A program made the position numbers and the translations under genes. The notes under the pieces are model-generated. The model ran no database searches, was not told where the DNA came from, and was given only the letters and a program-made list of their open reading frames with translations. Positions 23,301 to 36,816 of a DNA stretch of 64,000 bases are shown here, one piece after another. The stretch's first letter is position 1; every line of letters begins with the position of its first letter. This stretch comes from Tubulanus polymorphus (taxonomy: Eukaryota > Nemertea > Palaeonemertea > Tubulaniformes > Tubulanidae): positions 29,096,650-29,160,649 of the forward strand of contig NC_134026.1 of NCBI RefSeq assembly GCF_964204645.1, read 5' to 3'.

Positions 23301-26300
23301 TGTTAAAATAAAGATAAAAACCATACGTTGCAATAAATACCAAAGCTGTATTAAAATCAAAATTGTCAAGATCATATTCAGGGCCATCCGGCATAATCTT
23401 ATGATTACTTTTTGATATTGATTATTGTCATATCATATCATATCATATCAATCATATCATATCATATCATATCATATCATATCATATCATATCAATCATA
23501 TCAATCATATCAATCATATCATATCATATCATATCATATCATATCATATCATATCATATCATATCATATCATATCATCATCTTTATTTTCCTTTACAATT
23601 TCAGTTACATATAATGTTAAATCACACGACATGTCAAACAGAAGGCTCACATTTTTAGACCACAGTGTCCGTCCGGCTCCCCTACAATTCCTAGATCCAA
23701 CCCTACTATTGCTGGCAGTTACCCCTTTTTCATGAAATTTAATGACATCAGGATTTTATATTTGAAGTCAAATCGAAATGAGAAAATTGAGTGTTTTATG
23801 ACATAATTTGAAAATCAAATTGCCAAGAGTTCAATGAATATTGTAGAATCAGTGACAGCTGCAAAGATACTTTCATACTTTCATACACGGGCACTGTTCA
23901 TACGGAACACCTATTCAAATACTTACGCCTGTGGAGCACCACCAACTCCAAAGCCGACTAAACCTCGCAGAACTAAAAGCCAAACGAAAGTTGGTGAAAC
24001 GGCGCTGAGTATTCCGAAATAAAATGTGAACAGTGACGATAGAAGCAATGCCTGAAATTGAAAACATCTACTGAAAATATCACATTCATTTTCATCTCTA
24101 TCTAAGCAATTTATCCATATTTCTGTTGGTAGATTTAACAAAGCTCATTTGAAATCAGTCATGCGTTAATTTCAATGGAGTTTACTGTAGCTGAAAGCTA
24201 CTGACATTAATAACTCTTTATGTTCGCTAAACTAGCGACTAAACGATGTCATTCGAGTTTGATCTCAGTATTCAGTAACCAGTAATAATACATACTGCAC
24301 GCCGACCATACTTGTCACATATACTGCCCCAAATACTAGAGCTTAACATCATTCCGCAAAACACAATCTACAAACACGAGCGAAGCAATTAGAGTCGATA
24401 GTTATTAATGATTTAATTGATTTAATAACTTTTGTTAGATATCGACGAGAACGTACAGTAGTCGTAAATGCTTGTTGCCAACTCGGGATACCCCAGTCAC
24501 AGTGTAACGCTGGTGATAGTATACTCAATATCATCATCTCCATTGCATCTGCCATCTAACAAAAACACATCATTTACTAATAACATCACCTAAATCAACA
24601 GGCCAAATATCATAAATGTTTTATGCAACAGATACTAAATGCTGTAGTATGCAGCAGACTAATAGATGAAATACTGTCAAAATTTCATATGAATTTTTGA
24701 TGTCATCCATATTCCACGCTCATGGGCTTCACTAACATATACATGGTCGTAATACCATTTTAAATAAAATATAATTTGGTACACACACTGCCGAAAAGCT
24801 TAGTCTCACGGTTCATACAGTTATACAAATTCAAAATTCTAACAGTTTTTTTTAACAATTTTCCGCAAAAATGTCTAGATACCATCATATTACATGGATT
24901 CTTATCTTAATGGCGACTGGTTGACGGCTGATTATCAAAAAAATGGCTGTTGAAAGTTACCCCTGGCAATTGCTAGGTTAAGAGTAAAATTAACTTCTCC
25001 GACTATTTCCCGCATTAGAGGAGAATATATATCAATTTCCACGGATATATCAGTTCAGAATTCCCAAGTTTTTCCAGATTTCACATGAGAACATCATGTT
25101 AGTCTGCATAGGAGTCACAGAGGCATAAAATACGGCGAAAAGTGAGTATAGATTTTGAAAGCTGGACGTTGTCCTGATGAGGACATGTGAACAGACAGAT
25201 CTCAAAGACATCTCACTAGTATCCTACTAAACTAGTTATGTATATATATATATATATATATATATAGCGATGATCCTGTTGATCGTGACGATCACCATGG
25301 TTACGGTTCATTAATACTGCGAACGTTTGCAAAGTTGACATTTTGACCAAAATTGAAATATTCATCGATCTTCACTGCAGGCGTAAGATTTACAGTCCAG
25401 TAAATTGTCAAATTGACCATCAGTGCAAATCTATTCATTAATGAATGTCCTATTGTCAGTTTCAACCATTAATCGATATGCCGATATACACTAACACCGC
25501 TACTAGTAGTACCACATCACGGCCAGGGCTACGGGCAGAATAGTCTATGGTTTCATATATATTATCAGAGTCTGATACAGTGGAACCTCATTACAACAAA
25601 CTTCAGCAGACCAGTGTTCGTGATATCCAGTATAAAATGTATCAAAATCGTTCTATTCGGGATGAAATTCTTCATTTTTAAAAGCCGATAAATCGTTACA
25701 TTCAAGGTAATAATAACAAGGTTCCGCCGTATGAATTTATTATCAGGTTAGATAAGACTGAAATAAAATATTCAATGTCAAGGATTGCCCTGATTTCCCA
25801 CTGATAACTTTAAAAGAAATAGATGTCTACAGATTTTAAGGAAATTTACACCTATCAATTTCTACCCATTTCTGATAAAACAAATTACTTGGATATGAAA
25901 GGCCAATGAAACACTCTGTGTTGACAGAATTAACTTCCATCAAACTTGTTAGGAAATTTTAGAAATATTTGTTAAATCAAAAAGAAATTCGGTGTTTTGA
26001 CAAATCATGACAGTTCCATTTTCCCGTGATCGAAGTCAACGCCAATCTTATTATTAGGGCATAAATGACGTCGTCAAATGCTTAAACAATAAATAGTTTT
26101 ATGTTTTTAATGCTGGGGAACGTTTCACATTCTTTCTACCCATCATTCAATCAGCAACCATACTGGTCGTCATGGCAACTGAATCACGACAAAGATGACT
26201 GAAGTAAAGGTTGTTGTAGGCATCTCGAAAATATTCAATCTCCTTTAAGCGTCGTACACCACAATCAAATTCATACGACTAATTAAAATGATGCTCTGTA

Positions 26301-27570
26301 GTTCAAAAAAAGTGTAACGCAAGCTTGCAATATTAACTTCAGGCCACTACTTTGAAGGGTCTAAATAAAATTTTGGTTTAACATTTTTATAAACATTGGA
26401 ATGATCTGGTACGTTTTATTGATAAAAATTCACATTTTTAATACATATGAGAGATTTATATTTAAGCTTACCCATGCTAATCCTGTTAAGAATGATAGTT
26501 TAACTTGGAACATTCCAAATCCCAATTGATCAACACATTGTTCCACTGTAAATTGTCCTGAAATAACAAAATATACGTATTAAAATATCAGGCTGCTCAA
26601 GATGGTACCAGTACCTTCAAAGTAATTAAATACAATTAGTATGTTATTACAACTTTTATATCAATTTAACAGTAGGCATTTCATAGGCCCACTATTAAAC
26701 AAATATTGTTTAGGTAAACCCCAAGCAGCAATTTCTATCTATTATGGATCTGTAGAAGGAATTTTCTTAAGGAATGTATGAATGCTTTTGGGGATAGGCC
26801 TACCCGTTAATCCTATCTGGTCCTATGCATGAATAACCTAAAAGAACTGCATGTTGTTTAGACAAACCTAAAGTTAATCACTGAGCCGCACATTTCATTA
26901 CAACCACTACTGTTTAATGTCCAAGTTGCAAAAGGATATAGTTTGAGTTTACGTTACACTTCAGTTTTTAGAATCATAACTGTTTGTAACAGTTTGCAGA
27001 ACTGTAACAGTGTATCATGTTTATACAATTGCAACAGTATGGTAACATGTTGTGACTCAGACTCAGCCAATTAGTCTGAATACCAGACGATGGTACCACA
27101 GTTGGTTCCCCTACAATGTAATGGCTATATTTGCTTAACTACAGCCAAGATGATAGAAGAAATATCCAAAAATCAGCAGCATCAACCTATTTAACTACCA
27201 TCATTGGGTCCTATTTCACGTACATGCCCATTTTAAGTATACACAGGTAGGTCTCTAGAAGGTCTGGGGAATCAAAAATCAACAACTTATTTAACCTTTT
27301 TCTAAAAAATGTTGATTCTACCTTCTTCGGCCCTAAACTAAACTATGCAGTTTAATCACATCAATTGAGAGCATGAAAAGTTATAAGCTTTCACACAACA
27401 AGTATCATGCCTAAAATGACACATTCTATTTATTCACCTTCAGCTCCGTTATTTCCATCAGTTGGAGATGGAGATATCTCAACTTGCGATACCGATTTAT
27501 CACGAGATTGTCCATCCAGATCCTCATAATTATCACCTCCACGTCGAAATTTAACCAGTCTAGAAAACAT
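20312..27570 (-). CDS. SVOP: Synaptic vesicle 2-related protein, MFS transporter
   Basis: A 12-transmembrane major facilitator of the SV2/SVOP group; in vertebrates it is on synaptic vesicles, substrate not established. About fifteen exons run from ATG 27568-27570 ([12 protein letters not shown], acidic linker) to TGA 20312-20314. Landmarks on the minus strand: [20 protein letters not shown] (near 26550), [20 protein letters not shown] (24555), DKYGRRA loop motif (near 24300), [16 protein letters not shown] (near 23930), [16 protein letters not shown] (near 23290), [10 protein letters not shown] (near 22870), [18 protein letters not shown] (near 22210), [18 protein letters not shown] (near 21260), [17 protein letters not shown] (near 21040), [20 protein letters not shown] (20892) and [12 protein letters not shown] short last exon (20351-20312) adds [12 protein letters not shown]. 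All blocks occur in SVOP order. Introns hold an ATATC microsatellite, a foldback and a Tigger-like MITE. Confidence 0.93.
22447..22555. repeat. Foldback repeat, GGGTCCAGTTCCACAG family
   Basis: The left arm starts GGGTCCAGTTCCACAGTT and the right arm ends AACTGTGGAAGTGGGTCC, its near-perfect inverse, with internal TTAACTCAGAGTTAACTC blocks and a central GAAAATGAAC. A second copy of the same family is at 36983-37080. It lies in an SVOP intron. Confidence 0.8.
23429..23580. repeat. ATATC pentanucleotide microsatellite
   Basis: About 150 bp of (ATATC)n with occasional ATCA interruptions, in an SVOP intron. It produces Tyr/His/Ile/Ser-rich ORFs that are not genes. Confidence 0.97.
25241..25266. 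repeat. TA dinucleotide microsatellite
   Basis: Thirteen TA repeats in the long SVOP intron between the second and third coding exons. Confidence 0.95.
25576..25731. mobile_element. pogo/Tigger-like MITE, 156 bp
   Basis: The left end TACAGTGGAACCTCATTA and the inverted right end TACGGCGGAACCTTGTTA share 13 or more of 18 bases. The interior is non-coding. Same terminal motif as the elements at 18542 and 41764. Confidence 0.7.
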
Positions 27571-28317
27571 AATTCATATATCTGCTACCTCTTCTAGAAT
27601 AGCGGTCCTCTCTATACTGGGACGAGAGGCAATAAATTATTATGATTGAGAAAGACTGCTGTGCCTGCTGCCATCGACACAGTACTGTTTGACAGTACGT
27701 GATACATGCACGCCATCTATCGAGTAAAATGTAAAAAGGTTGCATGCCAGAGTAAGAATGGGAACCGATTACGGTTATGGGATATTATGATACCACGGTA
27801 TATTGGGAACCCTACTTACGGTAAACTTATAACTTGCTCCTTAACTCTAGCAAATCTCTTTTCCAAGCTGTGCATAGTTCTGTTGAACAGTGAAGCTGAA
27901 AGAATAAGTAAAGGGGATCAATCTACCGCCGATGCACCACCGGCCAGGGTGCGGGTGCGCCCGCGTGCTGGGCGCCCCGCGGCCGGGCATTCGCGGCCAT
28001 AGGCTTCACGATGCAGAGAGAAATACAGTACCTGAAACAGTCTGTTCTGTAGAATACGCCATAAATGTATCGAATATATATCCTTCCCGAGACCGTGCTG
28101 CGCAATAGCTGTCAGGAACTTGCGTTCACTCAACCGTCACGGTTGAATGAGAGAGCCCTTAAATTCACCCCAGCCGGTTTTTACGACACAGTGGCATTGC
28201 TCACTGATTTTCACCAGTGTATCAAATACTCACTGTTTATTCATTTCATTTATTGATATCATGCGATCATTGAGGATCGTTATTGTGGGATATGGGAATA
28301 AAAGTGATTATATCTAT

Positions 28318-28829
28318 TGCAGTGAACCTTATGTAAGTCGGATCATCGGCGAAAGTCGAATAATCGATTATTGAATATCAATGGTCCCAAATTTTCCTTC
28401 TCTTTTTCAAAAAAATATATGTTCCAAAGTTGGATTTTAAAGTCGGAAACTCGCCTATCTCGTAGTACTTTTCTTGGTCCCAAAATAAAACATCAGTTAA
28501 AATCACTCAACGAAAGTCGGTGGCCAATTTTCTGCCGTAGTTTGATTTATTCCCTGTTCTACGACCCCTGTTCCTGACTTGAAATTGACGATACATATCA
28601 ACAGTCGTTATTTTAGTTGTGGTTAGTGTATTAGAATGGAAAAATATACCAGAAATATTCCAGTGTTTTTAAATCATTTCTTGTAGATCTTGCGTTAATT
28701 TTTCCGTTTACGGAAATTCTCAAGTAGTAGTTTTCGGAAAAAGGTTGGAAATCCGACTTAAATATATATGTTCAAAGTCGGAGAAATGTTGCGGTCCCAA
28801 AAGATCCGACTTACGCAAGGTTTACTGTA
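28318..28829. mobile_element. 512-bp non-autonomous element with inverted ends
   Basis: The left end TGCAGTGAACCTTATGTAAG and the inverted right end TACAGTAAACCTTGCGTAAG agree at 16 of 20 bases, and the match continues through TCGGATC. There is no intact ORF. The ends resemble the pogo/Tigger-like group. Confidence 0.75.
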
Positions 28830-29366
28830 AATTGCAAATGAGAATTGTGAGGAATGGTAAAGAGTAGTCTATGGGCCAGTTTTATAGTTCCGAGTTAATA
28901 AATCTGTACTGTAATTCGAGTAAAACCTATTACTGTAAGCTCACAGTGTAATGTAAACAGAAATTCAATTTGTCGACCTCAACTACGTAAGAATGTGAAG
29001 GGAAGTGTAAGAAGGATTCGCCATCCTCGCAACAGAAGGAGCGCACTGGAATCTCTGTCACACCACGGCTAATCTGACTTCGAACTCCACCCTGAAACCT
29101 GTCAATTTCAATTACCTGTCGTCCAAGTGGCCGCGCCTGCTAGCTAGTACGCCGTATTTACGTTGAGGTGTAGATCCACTTCTGCTAAATATGATTCACA
29201 CAGCATCATCCAGTATCAGATTTGATGGAATTGATCAGTCGTATTTGTAGCATACTGGTGATACACTGTGTGGTTGTTGTGCTTTATTGATCACCGGGAA
29301 ACTGCTCTCTATATTTAGTAGTCTCGAATATCGGGTTTTACTGCTGATAACCCCCGCGAGCGGGAT

Positions 29367-29394
29367 GACTCCCAGCCGATAAGACGGCTGGGAG
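29367..29394. repeat. 11-bp perfect hairpin (ACTCCCAGCCG)
   Basis: ACTCCCAGCCG, six-base loop ATAAGA, then CGGCTGGGAGT. It is GC-rich within AT-rich DNA. It may be a transposon terminus or a structured transcript segment; there is no T-run to suggest a terminator. Confidence 0.6.
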
Positions 29395-30600
29395 TAGGTA
29401 TTCAAGTTATTAAGATTTAAAAAAAGAAAAGTTTTTCAGGGGCTGGTAAGGGGGGTACTGACGTGCGCCGGGCCGGGGGTTCGTTACAGACACATTAGTC
29501 ACCGTGCGTAGCCTTGGTCCCCGCAAAATTTTGGCTGGGTCGCTCCTCAATTTTTCAATTTGAATTAATTTGTTGAGAAGGCATGAAATCAATCAATTAG
29601 CACATGGCGGGTTTAAAAAATCATTGGCAAGAAAAAATAAGCACATTTTATTAATTACCCAAATTTCGCGGCTAAACTCACTGAAAGCACCCGTAAAAAA
29701 GATGAGTCGGAGAGCGAGAGAATAGTAAAAAGACAAAGAAAATAAAAAGAAAAGAAACCGGTCTGAAGATAATTAAGTTCTTCGGGTATGGTAGTCTGAA
29801 TACCTAACTACCACGTCTACGGGTTGGCCTCGTTGAACCTGGGACGTCCGCGTGGGATCTTGGTCGGGGGTATCCTGATTCCACTCAGCGGATAGTCAGC
29901 ACAGTACAAAATACTTTGTGATAATCTTTCAAGGAATTTGCGGTGGGCGATCGGTTCTGCCGGATCTTACGCGACGCGTGCAATGACAGACAGACCTACG
30001 CCACAGAGCGTGAACATGGAGCTACCCTTAACTAGAATGTGGAGCCGTCCTTTTTAAATGAATGTGGAGCTAACGTGGTTCGTGTTTCCGGAAGTCTCAA
30101 GCTCGTAGCAGTGACGTCATCGAGCATGGCCAGCGTGTTTCTCGTTTTTCCAAATTATCAAAATAAGAACTGATAACTTATAAATAAACTAGAATGGTTA
30201 GTAATATCACTTTTTAATCCCATGTTAGAGTTTATCATGTATTGCAGTATGTTCGTGTAAAGTTACTTAAAGATGTTGTCGTCGGATAAATAAGAAATTT
30301 GCATTTAAAATGTTGACAAATTTTGTTGAGGACTGAAATGTTGACACACACCACATGTGGGCCTACTCAAAACACGTGGGCGTTAAGTCTACTATCGAAT
30401 AATCTTAATTCGTAGCGTTTGTCTTAAAAGTCTCCTGCACACCCACATGCAAGCACAGATTATAGAGGTTACAGTAAATAAGTGCAGGGTAGGGATGGTA
30501 AATACCAGTTCTATTCCTTTTTTCGATCATAATAAAGATTGAATGTGGTTTTATTTCGGCTGTGTTTTCCTTCTGTATGTGATTTGACTTTTTATTTGCA

Positions 30601-33600
30601 GGAAGAACTCACTGAACATCTACCTTTAGGAACTGATGTTTCTCATTGGATGACCGATGATCTAAGAAAGGTACTTACCCTCGATACCAGAGTATCCAAA
30701 ATGTTCCCTCTATATGTGCTGCTTTTGACTACACTAATATAGTTGTGTTTTCATATTAGCCACGCTGTAGATACAGTTATATACGTAGCTTATTGTTGTA
30801 TGTGTGTTAGTGTTTTAGCATTACATCTACTGTTGTGAGCTCATATTGATATTTTAATGATATAAATGAGGAACCTTGAATTTAAATTCTAACTTCAATT
30901 TTCCAGCTCTAACGCTATAGTATTCATAGATATATTCAACAGTTTTGACTTATCATACCCGGTTTGATTCACTGCACGATGTTCCTTAATTAATTAATTA
31001 ATAAGTTAATCATTAATTACTAGTTCTAAATGTTTATTTTATTTGCTTTGTTGAATAACTCCATACAGATTCCTGATTTTGAAATGATGCTTCAAGACCT
31101 TTTAGCTCAGGTAGATAGAGACAAATTTATGTTTTATTTCTGAACCAATGACTAACATTTGACTAACATAATTTCAAACCAATTTAAATAAATTAACACG
31201 TTTTATGTTCACAGGCTAATTATGGGAGGCCTATTATTGCACAGCAATGATTTAAAAGTTATTTGATGTATTTTTGAGTTGAAAGTGTTCTCTGGTATTT
31301 CATCTAAAGGCGATCATGCTGAATTTATTGTGATTCACTCAGTTATTATGTGTCCTCAAATGTATCCTCTGTTTGTGTTTTGTGTTTGTTTTTGTTTCCT
31401 ATATTTATGTATTTTAATTGGTTTGTGACTTCGATCAATGCATTGTTAGTGGAATATGTATGAGCCTATAATGTGTGGATTCTAGCGTAGCTCATAGCTC
31501 TTTGACCGTGTGCAATTACAGTACATTTATCTGGGGCAGATCTAGACGGTCTGGATGACCCCTACCTCCCCCATTGATATTGCCCTTTATTTTCAGCGAC
31601 GTTACCAGCTCTGTTTTGGTTGGACCCATGCATTAATCAGGCATTCACCCATGTTACTTTTTCATGAATAACTGCATAGATTTAGCCGTATAGATTAGTA
31701 TTATAGTTTTGTCTGATAAATTTAATTCGACCCTCGTATATCCTAGTCCAGCTGTTCACTCCGGGTAACTATGGTTACTTATGAAAGCATCTGTTGTCAC
31801 TACATACAGCTGAGTTCCTTAAATCCTGAATATTTTTGTGAAAACTTAAATTATTTCATTATATTTATATATAATTATACATACATAGGCTATATATATA
31901 TCTTTACAGCCATTGGATGATAGTAAAGTTTTACCAGTGCTCCAGTGGGACAATGTTTTTGAGCATTCCCCTTCCTTCAGTGTATGTATTGTCGAATAAT
32001 TGATATCGATGCCATTTACTGGAATTGACTTCAGATATATGCATTGTAGTTTCTACTATTACCGTGTACTATCAGACTGTATGTTCTCATTTCAGACACT
32101 TCAAGCCGAAACGATCGTTGTACAAAAAGATACAATTGGGAATTTAGGAGATGAGTTTCTTGTCGATCCACGAGATGAATCGGCGATGAATTTTCTCTTA
32201 AATAATTTTGATAATCTGGAAAATGATCTTGAAAATTTATCCGATAATGTGATTATTGATCCTTGCGAATTCCTCATCGAAACATCGGATAATGGATTCA
32301 TTAGTGATGCAAATCTGATATCGTCAGCGGAATCGGTACAAAGTTCGGAAAGTTCGATCAGCAGTAACTGTGATAAAACGGATAATATAGTGATTAAAAA
32401 GGAGAATTATTCGGGTGTGAAAGAGATAAACAGAAGTTCTAAGTTAGTTTCGCTGTTAACCGAACCTACGAAACATGGCAACATTACCAAAAACAATATC
32501 AAAGTTTACAAAAAACAATCAAATGATAAGATTGAAGGTGTGAAGACCGAATTTATTAAGCAGGAGATAGTGAAAGACAAATCAACTAAAAAGATTGAAA
32601 CTTCTCGTAACGTTGGTTCGGCTACAAGAGTTAAAAAAGAGAAAGTCTCTAGTAACGTAGATGATAACTGCAGTAATAAGTCTAAGAAAGTTGCTAAATC
32701 TAGTCATTCCATTACAAAAAGCCCACCGGCAAGGGATATGAAAGTAAAAAGTCGATCTGCTAGTCCAACTGTTATGACTCAAGCTAAACCCGGGCCATCT
32801 ATCACAGAAAGTCCTCTCCTTATGGAAGCCATGATAAAACAAGCTAGTCTCCCGGTGCGAAAAGTTTCAAAGCCGAAAAGACCATCTGTTCAAGCCAAAA
32901 TAACGAGCAAACCTGAAGTTATTTCGCCACCTATAAGAAAATCTGAGACACTAATTCCTAAAGTTGATGAATGCAAAAGCATGACCAAATCAGCACCTAA
33001 AATGGAGAAACATCCATTTACCTCTATTCAAGTGGTATCAAAGCCATTAACTACATCAGAGCTACCTGAAAAACCTCAAAATGTTGTCAAACGTGAAACT
33101 GGTATTGTGGTTACTACGAAACCACTGAATGTGGCTTCATCAAGTAGTGAATGGTTGAATAATCAACAGCAAACGGTGAAACCCAACACAATAGCCGTAC
33201 ATCATATCGATCAAGAAGATAAACCAACTGAAGATTTGGTAAAGCCAGATTTTGATGAAGTTCCGACTGACAACAAAATTTCAGAAACTGTTAGTCCAGT
33301 TTGTTCTCGCAACCAAGAGATGCCATCATCTACTGTACCAACTTCGGTATCAACTACGAGTCCACAAACGGCTATTAGTCCAGCGAAATCATTCGACGCT
33401 CCTGTATCTACAGTATCATTCAACGTATCAACAGTCACTTCTCTCATACAGTCCTCTACTTCATCAGTTAATTCCTATCCAAATTTTTCATCTACAACTT
33501 CATCGGTTCAACTCAGCGATGATGATAGTAATTGTAGTTTGGGAGGTAAGATATTCGATGTTGTTTCATCGGTGCTGCGAAATATTTCGAGAACGGAAAA

Positions 33601-36600
33601 GGTTTGATGATGCTAATCGTTGTTGAAAACTTTTTTCTGTGTCGTAGGCAATATGGGTATTGCTGCTATGGATGTCGGGAGTTTGTTGGAGCAATTTGAA
33701 GAAGGTAATGGTAATCGGGTTACGTAGTTATTGAGTCAATACAGACATTTCTAGGTGGTATCTTAAAACCAGGTTTTCTCTATTTCTACAACAGTATCGG
33801 CAGCATTAGTTGAGCAATCCAAACGTAGTGACTTCCAGACCCCTCTTTTACAAAGGTAAAATTTTGTGTTATACCAGTATTGTCAGTTACCTGGTAGTCT
33901 AAACATGTTATCAGGTTAACCACTTGAATAAATAGGCCATGTCAAAGTCTTGTCTGGGACATTACAAGTGTTTCCATATAGGTCAATATATTCATTCTAA
34001 TTCATTGATTATTTCTATGGTACACAGTTATGAACCGGCAGAATGTCCTTCACCGTTGAATGGTCGCAAACTTATCATACCTAAGAAATCTCTGCATCAG
34101 AAGGTTTTACTCGCAAAACATGTCAACAGTCCTATCTTGAGTCCAGGTCTGTACACAATCTAGATATACAATGACTGCTTCGAACAAAGGTTTTTTAAAC
34201 CATAACAAAAATCAATTTGGAAGAATTATGACGATATAATGAACTTTGTGCTAAGATTAATTTCAATTACTGATAATAAGTATAAAATTTTGTTCATCCA
34301 ATCTTTCTAGCTATAACTCCATCCAACAGTCGACCTGTAAGCCCTCCTTGTGCGATTATTGAAAAGATAAAAAATGCTGCCAAAAGAAAATCTGCTATTA
34401 TGTTACCGATGAGTATGCCTGCAAAACGTGATAGAGGGCCTCCGAAATCGGTCGCTGTCGCGTCATCCCCTCGAGTTCAAAGGGTCATTCAAAATTCTGA
34501 TCCGTTGACAGCGGCGGAAAGTGCTGATAGAGAACAAGTTAGCCTAGATCATGATTATTGTTTCAATACTTCAAATGCTCAACCACAGAAGTGTGTTCAG
34601 ACGTGTGACACCAATATTAACCAATCTACATCACATCCGAGCAGTGCTTTAACTAGCTGTTCATCTAGTCCACTACCACGTATTGTGACGAGCGATCCTG
34701 AGGATATAGAAGTAGATATTGTCGGAGTGACTGAAGTTCCAGTAAATCCACCTCTACCTGAAGAGGAGTGTGAAACCTCAGTAGTGGACACTTCGGTTCC
34801 TTTACCACCTCTACCTGTGAAGGATGATAGTGTTGTAGCGCAGCAGAAAACAGAAAGCAGTGTTCTAAAGACACTTCTGCAGAATTTACATGAAGAATGC
34901 TTGAAAAGTGCTGAGAGCAGTCGAGAGATTAAACCGCAACCATCAACGGATATTCGTGAATCTTCGAATGTTAATGATCCAAAAGTTCGCTTGGATCATA
35001 TTTTAGAGGAATTCGTTGATGAAGAAGATCAGAAAAATCGATTCAATCGTTTAACTGCCGAACGACCGGATTATAAAGAAAATAACAATTCAACGAAAAT
35101 GGGTCGTCGAAACGCGGCAAATAATGTGATAAATGACGAGGGTAGTTACTTCGATAAATTACCGAACTATTGCACAGCTCTCGCTCACTCGACAAAACCA
35201 ACTAAGAAAGATATATTGTCAGAAGCTCTAGATGAGAACAATGATCATAATCATGACCGAGACCCGTCTCCGGTGAGAGATGACGGACCAACAGTATTCA
35301 ATAAACTACCAGCTTATTATAGTTGTTTTACGAACAGTACAAAATACGATCAGAAAGATTGCAGCGGAAATAATTCATTGGGTGATGAAAGTGATTCTAG
35401 TCAGTGTTCTCCCGATCAGAAGAAGTGGTCGAGATCTCGTTCGTCGAGGAGGTATGTTATAGAATTTGTGCACTCTGATTATTGTCTCTCTACGTTTGAT
35501 GTTAAATGAATCTCGTCCATTTTTAGAAGCAGTCGAGATTCGAAAAGAGGACGTTCTTATCGCTCCAGATCACGATCATCGAGGTATTATTTTATCTGAT
35601 ATCAATACATGGGACTGTTAGCCTAAAGCTACAGATTTAGCTCAATTCATCTTTATGCAATACCTTTCTGGGTTTTTGTCAAGTTTTGTCCACTAATTCG
35701 TTTTTGGTTTTCAGCAGTTCTTCGTCTGGTTCTCGATCGCCATCTTCATCGAGAACACAATATCAACGAGACAGACAAGCACGGCCAAAATACAGAAGGT
35801 AGGGATAAGGTGACCAATGACGAAATGGGGCCAATTGCTCAAAGGTCGGTTAAAGATAACCGGCAAATGAATACCATAATAACAATGAACTTTTAACTGT
35901 CTGTTAGTCGACAATCCACTGGTTAACTCTACCCAATTTTTCAGCTTCCGGCCCCAGGATTTCTTATGTAATTTAATTGATATCTGTTAAAAGTATTGTA
36001 ATGCAATTATTCCAGGTCAAATTCGTATGAGAGGAAACAACTGGAAAAACGAAGATTAGCAGAAGAAAAAAACCGAAAGATAGTACGTCTGTTTACAATT
36101 GAAACCATCGCGTGAAAACTTGCATGAATTATTTAGATCGAGACGAATGGCATTGATTCTATTTTTAGGATGAAAGAAGAGTCGTATACGTAGGAAATAT
36201 ACCTTCAAATTACACGAGTAAAGCTTTGAGACAGAGATTTAGCTATTTCGGTGAAATAGAGGAGGCAAATGTACACTTCAGAGAGCATGGGTAAGCAACG
36301 TCTCTTACATGCTGCTAATTAACCTCACACCAGTTTCTCTTCTTGTAGATATGATTTGAAACGTGTTAATCTGATTTCAGCGATAATTATGGTTTTGTCA
36401 CATTCACCTATGCCTGCGATGCTTTTGCCGCAATAGAAAGTAAGTCTCATTGTTTCCGATGTTTTGATGTTCAATTGTTCGGTGAGATTCTAATTTGAGA
36501 ATATTTCTGTTTAGAAGGCAATGATATTCCTGGAGTGCTCAGATTCGACTTGTGTTTTGGTGGAAGGCGACAGTTTTGTAAATCTGATTATGCCGATTTA

Positions 36601-36816
36601 GGTAATACAGTTTTCCATTTCATTCACCTTAAGTGTGTGAACCAACAATATTTTTCTCACCTTTTCACTGCACGCTTCTAAATTTCAGATGGAAATAATG
36701 AACTTGAAGAAGAATTGACTACTTCATATAAACGCCCTGTTGCAAGCAATGTTGGAGGCGGCAGCTTCGATGATTTATTAAAACAAGCATTAGCTAGGAC
36801 GAAAAAAAGTAGCTGA
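30601..36816 (+). CDS. PPARGC1/PPRC1-like: PGC-1 family transcriptional coactivator (5' end unresolved)
   Basis: Coactivator of nuclear receptors and NRF-type factors controlling mitochondrial and metabolic genes. First safe exon 30601-30670; later exons include 31071-31110 with LxxLL motif LQDLL, a long exon near 32097-33546 (acidic, then Lys/Ser/Pro-rich), exons near 33648, 33797 and 34026, exon near 34312-35451 with a second LxxLL (LKTLL) and the HCF-1-binding motif DHDY, then an Arg/Ser stretch over three short exons near 35527-35800, and the C-terminal RRM: RVVYVGNIPSNYTSK (RNP2, near 36185) and DNYGFVTF (RNP1, near 36383). The end is LLKQALARTKKSS, TGA 36814-36816. Layout LxxLL, DHDY, RS, RRM and the RRM residues DERR and YADLD are diagnostic of the family; Drosophila spargel is the known invertebrate member. 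Poly(A) signal at 38008-38013. The start codon exon lies upstream of 30601 and was not identified. Confidence 0.9.

Larger units (their letters stand above)
27571..30600. promoter_or_regulatory. Divergent SVOP / PGC-1 region with GC-rich patches and a MITE
   Basis: Three kilobases between divergent genes. It holds a 75-bp extremely GC-rich block (27927-28002), a 512-bp MITE (28318-28829), a hairpin (29367-29394) and a CpG-richer zone from about 29800 to 30130 that is a plausible promoter or first exon of the PGC-1 gene. The 5' coding exon of that gene could not be fixed. Confidence 0.5.

Noticed and set aside
23412-23735. Tyr/His/Ile/Ser repeat proteins
   Set aside because: Pure translation of the ATATC microsatellite in an SVOP intron.
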